DNA of 64,000 nucleotides from Planctomycetota bacterium. Lineage in GTDB: Bacteria; Planctomycetota; MHYJ01; JACPTZ01. Below are positions 25,214 to 32,407 of this stretch, piece by piece. The translations under genes and the position numbers were made by a program. Position 1 is the stretch's first letter, and each line of letters starts with the position of its first letter. The stretch lies in NCBI GenBank assembly GCA_016192525.1, contig JACPTZ010000041.1, positions 41,462 to 105,461 on the forward strand, read 5' to 3'. The notes beneath the pieces are model-generated. The model ran no database searches and was not told where the DNA came from. It worked only from the letters and a program-made list of their open reading frames with translations.

Positions 25214-25561
25214 TTACCGCCCTTCCCCCTCGTCATCCGACGGCTTCTTGGGCGGGGCGCCGCCGCCCGGCGGGGCGTCCTCGAAGGTGTACTTCTTGGC
25301 CACCTCGAGTTCCGCGGTGAACTTGTAGAGGACGTTCCCGCGGAGGACGTACAGGTTGCTTCCCATCACGCCCATGCTCGCCCCCCCGCCCATCCCGGGC
25401 ATCATGCGCGGGCGACCCCCGCCGCCTCCACCGGACCCGCCGCCTCCCTCGTCCTGCGCGAGCGCGGACGGCGCGCTGGAGGAAAGGGCGATCCACCCGA
25501 AGAGCGCGGCGATCAGCAACGCCCCGCCCATCGCCACTCCGACCCTGTTTCGATGTCCCAT
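25214..25561 (-). CDS. Small exported Gly-rich protein, first gene of the ATP-grasp operon
   Basis: 115 aa. N-terminal signal or anchor segment (GGALLIAALFGWIALSS), a Gly/Met-rich stretch (GGGGSGGGGGGRPRMMPGMG), then LYVLRGNVLYKFTAELEVAK and an acidic Pro-rich tail. The RGNxLYKF-type motif occurs in small uncharacterised proteins that I associate with Planctomycetota, and it resembles a single PQQ-propeller blade edge. Start ATG 25561, about 75 nt downstream of a strong promoter, and 18 bp ahead of the TPR gene. It could be the substrate of the operon's enzymes, but a Sec-type signal is not typical of a RiPP precursor. Function unknown. Confidence 0.7.
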   Translation of the reverse strand: MGHRNRVGVAMGGALLIAALFGWIALSSSAPSALAQDEGGGGSGGGGGGRPRMMPGMGGGASMGVMGSNLYVLRGNVLYKFTAELEVAKKYTFEDAPPGGGAPPKKPSDDEGEGR

Positions 25562-25643
25562 CGTCGACTCCTTTCAGCCCGTGTGAAGTGAACCGGCGGC
25601 AAGCCTGGACCCGACCCGGCGCCGCCTCGCCGGGGCCGTCGCA

Positions 25644-25670
25644 ATTATACGAGGGGTGCGAAGGTGTCAA
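25644..25670 (-). promoter_or_regulatory. Strong sigma70-type promoter of the TPR/PqqD/ATP-grasp operon
   Basis: Minus strand TTGACA at 25670-25665 and TATAAT at 25649-25644, both perfect hexamers, with a 15-nt spacer that is 2 nt short of ideal. It lies about 80 nt upstream of the first gene start (25561). It shares the spacer with a divergent promoter for the protease gene. Confidence 0.6.
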
Positions 25671-25691
25671 CAGGAAACAGTGCGCTCCTCC

Positions 25692-25721
25692 TTGATTTCC
25701 CCCGCTCCGCCTCTGTAGAAT
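25692..25721 (+). promoter_or_regulatory. Sigma70-type promoter of the trypsin-like protease gene
   Basis: Plus strand TTGATT at 25692-25697, an 18-nt spacer, and TAGAAT at 25716-25721, about 70 nt upstream of the GTG start at 25791. It is back to back with the minus-strand promoter at 25644-25670, so the two units may share regulators. Confidence 0.5.
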
Positions 25722-25790
25722 CTCCCGTGGGGGGAAGGCCCCCCGTCGCCCCCCTCCGCACCCTGGGTGTCCCCCACTGAGGAGTTCGCC

Positions 25791-28346
25791 GTGCGTCGGA
25801 CGCTCGCGGTCCTCGTCTTCTTCGCCCTCATCGGCGCGGTACCGGTCCTCTCCCAGGACCTCGCGCAGACCACCCTGGACAAGCTCAAGGCCGCCACCGT
25901 GTTCGTAAAGACCGGGCACGGCACCGGAAGCGGCTTCCTGTTCCGGAAGAGCGGCACCACGCTCTTCTTCATGACGTGCGAGCATGTCGTCGGCGGCGGG
26001 GAGACGGCGACCATCGTCTTCAACAGCGGCCAGAAGGGCGAGATCGAGATCGAGGCACAGGTCGTGGCGACTGACCCGGACCGCGACCTCGCCTGTCTCC
26101 GGGTAAAAGACGCCGAGGTGTCCCCGGCGCCGCTCGACCTCGGTACACAGATCGTCGTGAAGGAGACGGAGACCGTCTTTGCCGCCGGCTTCCCGTTCGG
26201 CGAACTTCTAGCCGGGGACAAGGTGAATCCCGAGATCGCCATCTCCAAGTCCAACGTCGCAAGCATCCGGAAGGACAAGGACGGCCGCACCGTTGCCGTG
26301 CAACTCGCGGGGGAGATCAATCCGGGAAACAGCGGGGGACCCGTCATCACGGCCGCCGGAAAAGTCGTCGGGGTGGCCCAGAGCAAGATCATGGGCACCA
26401 CCACCGCCTTCGCCGTGCCGCCGGAAGAGATCAAGGGTTTCCTGCGGGGCAGGATCAAGGGAGTTTCTTTCGACCCGAAGGGGGTTTCGGCGACGGAGAC
26501 AAAGATCACGGTGGAGGTGTCGATCGTCGATCCCCTGGCCACGCTCAAGTCGGTGGGCCTCGGGTGGATTCGGGCGGACAAGGTGACGATCCCCTCGGAG
26601 CCCGGAAAGGAGGGCAAGTGGGACAGACTGGCCCAGAATGGCGCCACCGTGTCGCTCAAGATCGAGGAGGACAAGGCCACCGGGACATTCTCCGTGCGAC
26701 GGGTCGCCGCCGACCCCGCCGAGTTCGACATCGCGTTCCAGCCCTATTACACCCCGCTCGACGGGGTCATGGTCTATCTCGAACCGAGCCTGCTGCGCGT
26801 GACGTTCGAGGGGGCGGCCGGGGGAGGCGGCACGGCCTCGGCCGGGAGCGGGTCGGGGAAAGTCGTCCCCCCCGGGGACGCCGTCAAGCCGGTCAAGCCC
26901 GCGAACCCGGTGGTGATGGAGGGGGTGACCGAGCGGGATGAGCAGGGCAGGTCCTACCTTCGGGTCGTCTCGAAGGCGGAGAAGGCGAACCTCGGTCCGG
27001 GGCTGTTGCAGATCGTGTGCGCCCCGAGCGGGCGCGCCGTCTACGCGATCTACAAGGACCAGGCGGTGGTCAAGATGTTCGATCCGGCGGACTGGGGACG
27101 TCCTCCGCTGGAACTGTCGGCGGGTCCGGGCGGGGCGGTGGCTCCGACGCCACTGAAGGAGATCACCACTCCGAGGTCGCCTACGAGCATCTGGTGTGAC
27201 GAGAAGCGGGTGGTCGTCTCCTGCACGGAGTCGAAGGTGGTCACCTTTCTCGACCCCGAGGCGGGAAAGCCGGTGAAGTCGGTCCCGATCAAGGACAAGG
27301 AAGCCCCGGCGGATTTTCAGCCGATCCGCGTGATCGGAAAGGCGGCGGACGGATCGCTGATGACGCTCTGGAAGTCCAAGGAACAGGCACGCTGGGAGAC
27401 CTGGCTGTACCAGATTCAGGAGAGCGGGCAGACGAAGAAGATCCTCAAGGGGGACCTGGAGTGGATCTGCTACGCCGGATCGAGGTCCATCCTCGCCCAG
27501 CGCAATTTCCGGGGCAGCCCCTCCGGGGTCGCCGACTGGATGGATGCCCTGACGGGGAAGGGGCTCAATCTCTACTCGAACAAGCTGTTCGGCGAGAGTG
27601 CGGGATGGCATCGCACCAGTTATCCCTTCTTCCCGTCCTTCGATCGTCGCCATCTCGTGCTTCCTACGGTGAAGATCAAGGGGGAAGGGTACGGCTATCA
27701 GGGTTGGACGTACATCGTCGATCCGGAGCTGAGCCGCATCCACTTCGACTTTCCCGGCTGCGCCTTCGCCGAGGTTCCGGCGGAGGGCATCCTTGTCTCG
27801 TGGGGCCTCCTGTACAACAAGGAGAAGGGGATTACGGACCCCAAGCCCGAGGTGTTCTATGCGAGCCGCTCAAATGGTCGCGTCATCCGGCGGGTGGCCG
27901 TGCCGAACTACAATCCCCATCCCGCCCAGTTCATCATCATGAACCCGAATCGGAGCGTGATCTACGTTCCCGGGCACGAGCTCGTGCTGGCCACCGATCT
28001 CAACGATCAGAACGGGCAGGTCTTCGTCATCAGGTGCGGGCCGGTGTCGGCGGACTCGAAGGTGGAGGCCGATCCGGGCATCACGGTCACCAACGACCCG
28101 CCGGCTACGGCCACCGTGGGGAAGGAAGTGAGTTACGCCCCCGCGTTCAAGCGTCCGGCGGAGGCCAAGTCGATCGTCTTCAAACTGAAGAAAGGGCCGG
28201 AGGGGATCACCCTCGATTCCGGAACAGGGAAGTTCACCTGGAAGCCGACCGACGCTTACATCGGGAAGTTCGACATCACGATTGTGGCCGAGGTGGATGG
28301 GGCGGAGGTCCCGGTTCTCTCCTGGACGATCGAGGTCGGGTTTTGA
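25791..28346 (+). CDS. Exported trypsin-like serine protease with C-terminal beta domains
   Basis: 851 aa from GTG 25791, preferred over the GTG at 25767 because GAGGAG lies 6 nt upstream and the signal peptide (TLAVLVFFALIGAVPVLSQ) follows at once. Protease domain about residues 20-220: histidine in FFMTCEHVVGGG, aspartate in DPDRDLACLRV, serine in INPGNSGGPVI. No PDZ domain. A middle region of about 400 residues looks like a beta-propeller (SIWCDEKRVVVSCTESKVVTF). The last 90 residues are an Ig-like/He_PIG fold (GTGKFTWKPTDAYIGKFDI). Known: DegP/trypsin-like proteases act in envelope quality control. The propeller suggests a bound partner. The molbindin gene follows 12 bp downstream. Confidence 0.85.
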   Translation: MRRTLAVLVFFALIGAVPVLSQDLAQTTLDKLKAATVFVKTGHGTGSGFLFRKSGTTLFFMTCEHVVGGGETATIVFNSGQKGEIEIEAQVVATDPDRDLACLRVKDAEVSPAPLDLGTQIVVKETETVFAAGFPFGELLAGDKVNPEIAISKSNVASIRKDKDGRTVAVQLAGEINPGNSGGPVITAAGKVVGVAQSKIMGTTTAFAVPPEEIKGFLRGRIKGVSFDPKGVSATETKITVEVSIVDPLATLKSVGLGWIRADKVTIPSEPGKEGKWDRLAQNGATVSLKIEEDKATGTFSVRRVAADPAEFDIAFQPYYTPLDGVMVYLEPSLLRVTFEGAAGGGGTASAGSGSGKVVPPGDAVKPVKPANPVVMEGVTERDEQGRSYLRVVSKAEKANLGPGLLQIVCAPSGRAVYAIYKDQAVVKMFDPADWGRPPLELSAGPGGAVAPTPLKEITTPRSPTSIWCDEKRVVVSCTESKVVTFLDPEAGKPVKSVPIKDKEAPADFQPIRVIGKAADGSLMTLWKSKEQARWETWLYQIQESGQTKKILKGDLEWICYAGSRSILAQRNFRGSPSGVADWMDALTGKGLNLYSNKLFGESAGWHRTSYPFFPSFDRRHLVLPTVKIKGEGYGYQGWTYIVDPELSRIHFDFPGCAFAEVPAEGILVSWGLLYNKEKGITDPKPEVFYASRSNGRVIRRVAVPNYNPHPAQFIIMNPNRSVIYVPGHELVLATDLNDQNGQVFVIRCGPVSADSKVEADPGITVTNDPPATATVGKEVSYAPAFKRPAEAKSIVFKLKKGPEGITLDSGTGKFTWKPTDAYIGKFDITIVAEVDGAEVPVLSWTIEVGF

Positions 28347-28358
28347 AAGGAGCATCCC

Positions 28359-28565
28359 ATGAAAATCGGAGCGCGGAACCAGATCGTCGGGACGGTGACG
28401 GAGATCAGGAAGGGGACCGTGATGTGCCAGGTGAAGCTGGACGTCCCGGCCTCGAAGATGGCGAGCGTGATGACGCTCGAATCGTGCGAGGAGATGGAAC
28501 TCGAGAAGGGGGACAAGGTGCGTGTGATCGTGAAGGCGATTCACGTGCTGCTGATGAAGGAGTAG
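28359..28565 (+). CDS. Molbindin / TOBE (Mop) domain protein
   Basis: 68 aa, a single Mop domain: MKIGARNQIVGTVTEIRKGT, VMCQVKLDVP, MASVMTLESCEEMELEKGD and VRVIVKAIHVLLMKE. Such proteins oligomerise to bind molybdate or tungstate oxyanions in the cytoplasm for storage or homeostasis. GGAG precedes the ATG by about 8 nt. Only 12 bp separate it from the protease stop. The ferredoxin-dependent, possibly tungsten/molybdenum-using metabolism of this region makes it plausible, but no Mo/W enzyme or transporter lies in the window. Confidence 0.85.
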   Translation: MKIGARNQIVGTVTEIRKGTVMCQVKLDVPASKMASVMTLESCEEMELEKGDKVRVIVKAIHVLLMKE

Positions 28566-28650
28566 GGGGGGCGTCGACCGGTCCAGCGCGAATGCCCTGG
28601 GTTGTGGATGGCGGGGCGTCGCAGGGACGGGAATGGGGACTCGCCCGGTA

Positions 28651-28767
28651 TCAGGGCTGCTCCTTGATGTCGAGGGTCTCCTTGGGAAGCTCCGTCAGGA
28701 AGTGGACATCCTCCCGGCCTGACCGGACGCAGAACCGCTGGAGCGAAGTGGATTCGTCCACGTGCAT
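28651..28767 (-). CDS. Possible small ORF, 38 aa
   Basis: ATG 28767 to TGA 28651. It reads MHVDESTSLQRFCVRSG and ends with LPKETLDIKEQP, a balanced composition unlike the Arg/Pro-rich shadow frames around it. There is a weak GAGG upstream. It lies alone in the 270-bp gap between the molbindin gene and the toxin gene, on the toxin strand. No family recognised; it may be a chance frame. Confidence 0.25.
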   Translation of the reverse strand: MHVDESTSLQRFCVRSGREDVHFLTELPKETLDIKEQP

Positions 28768-28836
28768 TGGAGCCTCGCCGGAGGAGCGAGTGGGTGGGGT
28801 GGAGCCCTGAGGACTGTTCGGCCGGCCGGCCCTTAC

Positions 28837-29184
28837 TCAGGTCAGGCTCATCGCCATCTTGAGCCCGGCCTCGACCCGTTGGAGGAGCGGGCCCGGAAGA
28901 ACCCCCGCGCGGTTGGCCATCTTACCCCGGTCCAAGGTCGTCACCTGGTGACAGAGGGCGATCGAGTCGTGGGGCAGTCCTCCGGCCCTGCCGGGAATCA
29001 GGACCGCCGTCGGGCCCCGGGCGGACTGTCTCGACGATGTCGACAGCGGGACGACGATGACGGAGCGCCAACCCGGCGACCGGTTGAAGATGTCGTGGGA
29101 GACGACGAGCACCGGGCGGCGTCCGCGCTGCTCCGAACCGGAACGTGGTTCCAGAACGGCCCAGTAGACTTCTCCCCGAGTCAT
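28837..29184 (-). CDS. MazF/PemK-type mRNA interferase toxin
   Basis: 115 aa PemK-fold endoribonuclease. Seen: MTRGEVYWAVLEPRSGSEQRGRRPVLVVSHDIFN, given here as the blocks GEVYWAVLEP and GRRPVLVVSHD, then SVIVVPLSTSS, LPHDSIALCHQVTTLDR and the C-terminal helix. The S/T-R-P-V/L-V core and the Q-V-x-T-x-D strand are the usual active-site elements. Its ATG overlaps the antitoxin stop (ATGA at 29181-29184), the standard toxin-antitoxin order. It cleaves mRNA when the antitoxin is degraded. Confidence 0.88.
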   Translation of the reverse strand: MTRGEVYWAVLEPRSGSEQRGRRPVLVVSHDIFNRSPGWRSVIVVPLSTSSRQSARGPTAVLIPGRAGGLPHDSIALCHQVTTLDRGKMANRAGVLPGPLLQRVEAGLKMAMSLT

Positions 29185-29474
29185 TTCGGGTGTCTCCGGC
29201 GTTTCGGCTGCCTGGCCAGCATCAACTCGATCCCGGCCCGCTCAAGCGCCGGATCGAGGTCGTGGGCGGTACCTGCGACCTTTTCGACATAGCCGGCCAG
29301 CGACCGTTCCCTGTCCAGTCGTTCCTTGAGCTCGATCCACCATTCGATCGCCTCCCGCGCCACCTGAGTGGCGGGACGACCGGATCGCCGGCACTCTGAG
29401 ATGAGGGTTTCGTACGACTCCGGTCTCAGAGGGACATGCAGATTCCGGTAAGGGCGTTTCATGGCATTTGACAT
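29181..29474 (-). CDS. Antitoxin of the MazF/PemK pair
   Basis: 97 aa. N-terminal ribbon-helix-helix-like region (KRPYRNLHVPLRPESYETL, RRSGRPATQVAREAIEWW) and a charged C-terminal tail (LARQPKRRRHPK) suited to wrapping the toxin. Two start codons are possible, ATG 29474 (MSNAMKR) and ATG 29462 (MKRPYRN). The predicted transcription start near 29474 makes the second start, or leaderless translation, more likely. Directly upstream is a promoter overlapped by an inverted repeat, which fits autoregulation. Confidence 0.78.
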   Translation of the reverse strand: MSNAMKRPYRNLHVPLRPESYETLISECRRSGRPATQVAREAIEWWIELKERLDRERSLAGYVEKVAGTAHDLDPALERAGIELMLARQPKRRRHPK

Positions 29475-29509
29475 GCCATGAGTGTATGGCAGGAATCATG
29501 TTCTGTCAA
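29461..29509 (-). promoter_or_regulatory. Toxin-antitoxin promoter and operator
   Basis: Minus strand TTGACA (29509-29504), 17-nt spacer, TACACT (29486-29481). Immediately downstream, ATGGCAT/ATGCCAT (29461-29467 and 29473-29479) forms a perfect 7-bp inverted repeat with a 5-nt gap across the start codons, a likely antitoxin operator. Confidence 0.65.
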
Positions 29510-29522
29510 TGGATGTCTCTAC

Positions 29523-29711
29523 TCAAATGCGCCCACGTCTTGACCTGTCATCCCTTCGCTGCGCTCAGGGCGGGCTCTGAGCCTCGCCCACAGGGCGAGG
29601 CGAAGGATCACCAGCCCTGAAGCCGAGACCCACTCAGGCTGGCGATCTTTCGCTTCGCGGCCCTGCGGGCCGCTTCGCTCAGGATGACAGCCGAAGTGTG
29701 GGCGCACTTGA
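29523..29711. repeat. GTCATCCTGAGC-family element, copy D, with GCGCCCAC outer ends
   Basis: Outer inverted ends TCAAATGCGCCCAC (29523-29536) and GTGGGCGCACTTGA (29698-29711) match at 13 of 14. The core runs from GTCATCC at 29547 to GCTCAGGATGAC ending 29688, with CCTCGCCC...GGGCGAGG and GCGGCCCTGCGGGCCGC inner hairpins. It lies between the antitoxin promoter and the cytochrome gene. Confidence 0.8.
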
Positions 29712-29718
29712 AGCGTCT

Positions 29719-30537
29719 CTACTTCCTCGCCGGGTGCGCGATCTTCTCCCAGTACGTCTTGAACTCGAACGGCTGGTAGGACGGGCTCTCCGGGTTGTGG
29801 CAGGCGACGCAGGTCTTCTCGTCCGGCAGGATGAGACCCGCCTCCACGGAGTCCTCCCGACTCTTCATCGTTTCGGTCGACTTGTAGTCCGATCCCGGGC
29901 CGTGACACGCCTCGCACTGCACCCCCTGCTCGGGCTTGAAGCTGGGCTCAAACCGCTCCGCCGGAAGACCCGCGCCGGTGGTGTGGCATTTCAGGCACTC
30001 CGCGGCCTTTTGGGGGTCGGCGATTCCGCGCCTGGCGGCGATCGCCTTTGCCTCGTCACCCGCGAGCGCCTCGAACGCCTTCGCGTGTTTCGAGGTCTTC
30101 CATATCCCGCCCTGGTCTCCCTTGGCCTTCGTGTGGCACATCACGCACTTCCCCGAGCCGATGTACTTGTGATCGGATTCCACCACGGACAACGGGACCG
30201 GCGATGACGGGGCCGCCGGTTCGGCGGGCGGCAGGGGAGGCTGGTCCGCTGGCGCGGGCGGGGCCGGGGGTGGCACGGGCGGCTCGTCCGCCCGTGCCGC
30301 AGGCGTTGGCGCCGGTGGAGGCTCAGCGGGTGGCGCAGGAGGCTTGTCGGCTCGTGCCGGAGGCTCTGGTGCCGGGGGCGGATCGACGGGTGGCACGGGC
30401 GGCTCGTCCGCCCGTGCAGGAGGCGCTGGCACAGGCGCAGGTGCCACGGGTGCAGGTTTCTCGTCGCGCCCGCAGCCGAGACAAAGAAGCAGAAGCATTC
30501 CGGCCAGGGCGGTGCCAATCCGGGACACAGGGCTCAT
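29719..30537 (-). CDS. Tetraheme c-type cytochrome lipoprotein with Pro-rich linker
   Basis: 272 aa from ATG 30537. Lipoprotein signal with lipobox LCLGC (Cys22). About residues 28-125 are a proline/alanine-rich linker built from repeats such as ARADEPPVPP and PPAPEPPARADKPP. The C-terminal half has four CxxCH heme sites (CVMCH, CLKCH, CEACH, CVACH), the cytochrome c554/c' type arrangement. Likely membrane-anchored on the periplasmic or outer face, with the linker extending the heme domain through the envelope; role in electron transfer. Start codons further upstream are in a shadow region. The next gene upstream on this strand is the YciI-like protein, 55 bp away. Confidence 0.88.
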   Translation of the reverse strand: MSPVSRIGTALAGMLLLLCLGCGRDEKPAPVAPAPVPAPPARADEPPVPPVDPPPAPEPPARADKPPAPPAEPPPAPTPAARADEPPVPPPAPPAPADQPPLPPAEPAAPSSPVPLSVVESDHKYIGSGKCVMCHTKAKGDQGGIWKTSKHAKAFEALAGDEAKAIAARRGIADPQKAAECLKCHTTGAGLPAERFEPSFKPEQGVQCEACHGPGSDYKSTETMKSREDSVEAGLILPDEKTCVACHNPESPSYQPFEFKTYWEKIAHPARK

Positions 30538-30592
30538 GTTCTTCCCTCCGTCGACGGTGGAGCGCAGCGCGCGAGCGCTGCTTCGGGGCCGG

Positions 30593-30895
30593 TCATCGGT
30601 GCGGCGCCAGCGCCACATGGAACGGATGCAACTCGGCGTAGAAGATTCCCTCCCGCACGGCCGGGTCGAGGTCCATGAACTCACGGGCCTCCTCCTCGGA
30701 GTCGGCCTCGAATACGACGAGGCCGAAGGAGGCGTCGAGGCAGGGCCCTGCCAGCAGCAGACGACCGCGATCATGGCGCGCCTTCAGGTGATCGAAGTGG
30801 CGGTCGATGATCTCCCGCTCCTGTTCGGTCATGGTCTCCCTGAACCCCGGCCGGCGGGGGCGAACGAGGTAGACGTAGTGGCGGGTTTCACTCAT
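30593..30895 (-). CDS. YCII-related domain protein
   Basis: 100 aa from ATG 30895. Ferredoxin-like alpha/beta fold of the YciI family: HYVYLVRPRRPGFRETMT, HFDHLKARHDRGRLLLAGP, FGLVVFEADSEEEAREFMD and DPAVREGIFYAELHPFHV. The conserved His and Asp (HFDHL and MDLDP) are present. Family members are small, mostly uncharacterised enzymes or regulators. It sits between the cytochrome gene and the first 2-oxoacid oxidoreductase on the same strand; a functional link is not evident. Confidence 0.85.
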   Translation of the reverse strand: MSETRHYVYLVRPRRPGFRETMTEQEREIIDRHFDHLKARHDRGRLLLAGPCLDASFGLVVFEADSEEEAREFMDLDPAVREGIFYAELHPFHVALAPHR

Positions 30896-30930
30896 GGGGC
30901 CCTTCCTGGAAAGGAAACCCTGCGAGCGTA

Positions 30931-32331
30931 CTACGAACCGCCCGCCAGCGCCGCTCCCTGCTCGATCGCCTTCAGGTTCACCTCCGCCACCGGCGGTTTT
31001 TGTGTGAGCGCCACGGCCCGGCGGAGGGCTTCGAGCGGAACGACCGGTCGGCCGGCGAGGAGTGTACCGAGCGCCAGCATCGGGATCGACTTCTTTCCCG
31101 CCTCCGCCGCGGAGGCTCGGAAGGGGAACCGGAGCACCCGCGACCGGCCGGAGGGCAGATCGAGTCCGTCGTCGGCCAGCACCGTCTGGTCCGGCCCCAT
31201 CCGGGCGAGAATCTTCGAGGCCCAGCGAAGCCCGTCCTGAGAAAGGATGAGGAGGATGTCGGGCGAGTCGATCCCGGTGAATTCGATGCGGGAGGGACTC
31301 AGGATCATCTCGGCGGCCGAGTGTCCGGTCATCACGGTGATCGGGTAGTCGTCCTTCTGAGTCGCGAATCCCCCGCACAGGATGGCCGCCGTGCCGAGGG
31401 CGGCGGCGCAGGACTTCACCTTCTCGCCCGCGCTGCCGGCGATCACGATGGAGACGCGGTCGTGAAGGGTGCCGGGGAACTCGCAGGAGAGGCCGCGAAG
31501 CGCCGCTGGCGCAGCGCCCCCCGGCGGAGCCGCCGCCGCGCCGCCTGGCGCCGCTTCCGCGGCGCACTCCAATGCGGCGGGCCCTGATTCCGCAGCGCGC
31601 TCCGACACCCGCGCTCTCTCACGCAGGAGGTGTGCCGCCTCTGGACGGGGCGACTCGCGGATCACGCCGGATGCGAACCCGAGGCCGGCCATCAGTTCCT
31701 TCAGCGACTTCGCGTTGAGCCTGTTCGTCTGGACGTAGTACGCGGTGCAGATCTCCCACACGTCCACGAGGGAGAAGCCCGGATGGGCGATCGCCTTCGC
31801 GAGGAGGTCCGGCAGGGCCTGGTCGTAGACCGTCGTCCGCGCCACGAACGGGGCGGATCCGGCCGAGACGAGGGCGCAGAGGTCGAGCGGGGTTTCGGGG
31901 TTTCCCTCCGTCGTGGTCGCCGTGATCCCGCCGCAGGGGGTGGTGACGGAGTGCTGTCCACCCGTCATCCCGAAGTTGAAGTTGTTGCAGACGACCAGCG
32001 TGATGCCGACGTTTCGGCGCGCCGCATTGACGAGGTGCGTGCCCCCGATCCCGCAGCCGCCGTCGCCCATGATGGCGATGACGGTAAGGTCGGGGTCGGC
32101 GAGTTTCAGCCCGCTCGCGTAGGTGACCGCCCGGCCGTGCAGGCCGTGGAAGGCGTGGACATTGAAGTACTGGTCGGAGAGACCGATGCAGCCGATGTCG
32201 GTGACGATGGCGGTGCGGGCGGGGTTCAGGTCGAGTCGCGTCATGGCGGAGTCGAGGGCCTGCAGCGTCCCCCCGTGCCCGCAGCCGGGGCAGAAGGGGA
32301 AGTCCCTGGGGGGACGGTTGAGAAAGGTCAT
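30931..32331 (-). CDS. 2-oxoacid:ferredoxin oxidoreductase, fused beta-gamma subunit (set 1)
   Basis: 466 aa from ATG 32331. N-terminal TPP-binding beta subunit: FPFCPGCGHGGTLQAL, DIGCIGLSDQYFNVH, MGDGGCGIGGTHLVNAARRN and NFNFGMTGGQHS. Then an Ala/Gly/Pro-rich linker (about residues 255-290, EAAPGGAAAAPPGGAAPAA), then the gamma domain (DRVSIVIAGSAGEKVKSCAA, MTGHSAAEMILSP). The enzyme oxidises a 2-oxoacid plus CoA to acyl-CoA, CO2 and reduced ferredoxin. It pairs with the alpha subunit encoded at 32408-33583. No ferredoxin domain in this set. Substrate (2-oxoglutarate or other) not determined. Confidence 0.88.
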   Translation of the reverse strand: MTFLNRPPRDFPFCPGCGHGGTLQALDSAMTRLDLNPARTAIVTDIGCIGLSDQYFNVHAFHGLHGRAVTYASGLKLADPDLTVIAIMGDGGCGIGGTHLVNAARRNVGITLVVCNNFNFGMTGGQHSVTTPCGGITATTTEGNPETPLDLCALVSAGSAPFVARTTVYDQALPDLLAKAIAHPGFSLVDVWEICTAYYVQTNRLNAKSLKELMAGLGFASGVIRESPRPEAAHLLRERARVSERAAESGPAALECAAEAAPGGAAAAPPGGAAPAALRGLSCEFPGTLHDRVSIVIAGSAGEKVKSCAAALGTAAILCGGFATQKDDYPITVMTGHSAAEMILSPSRIEFTGIDSPDILLILSQDGLRWASKILARMGPDQTVLADDGLDLPSGRSRVLRFPFRASAAEAGKKSIPMLALGTLLAGRPVVPLEALRRAVALTQKPPVAEVNLKAIEQGAALAGGS

Positions 32332-32407
32332 GAGCACACTCGCCACTGGGGCGCACCCTTGCTCCCCTCTCCCGGCGGCCGTGGGTCGCCCCTGAGCCGC
32401 CCTCACC

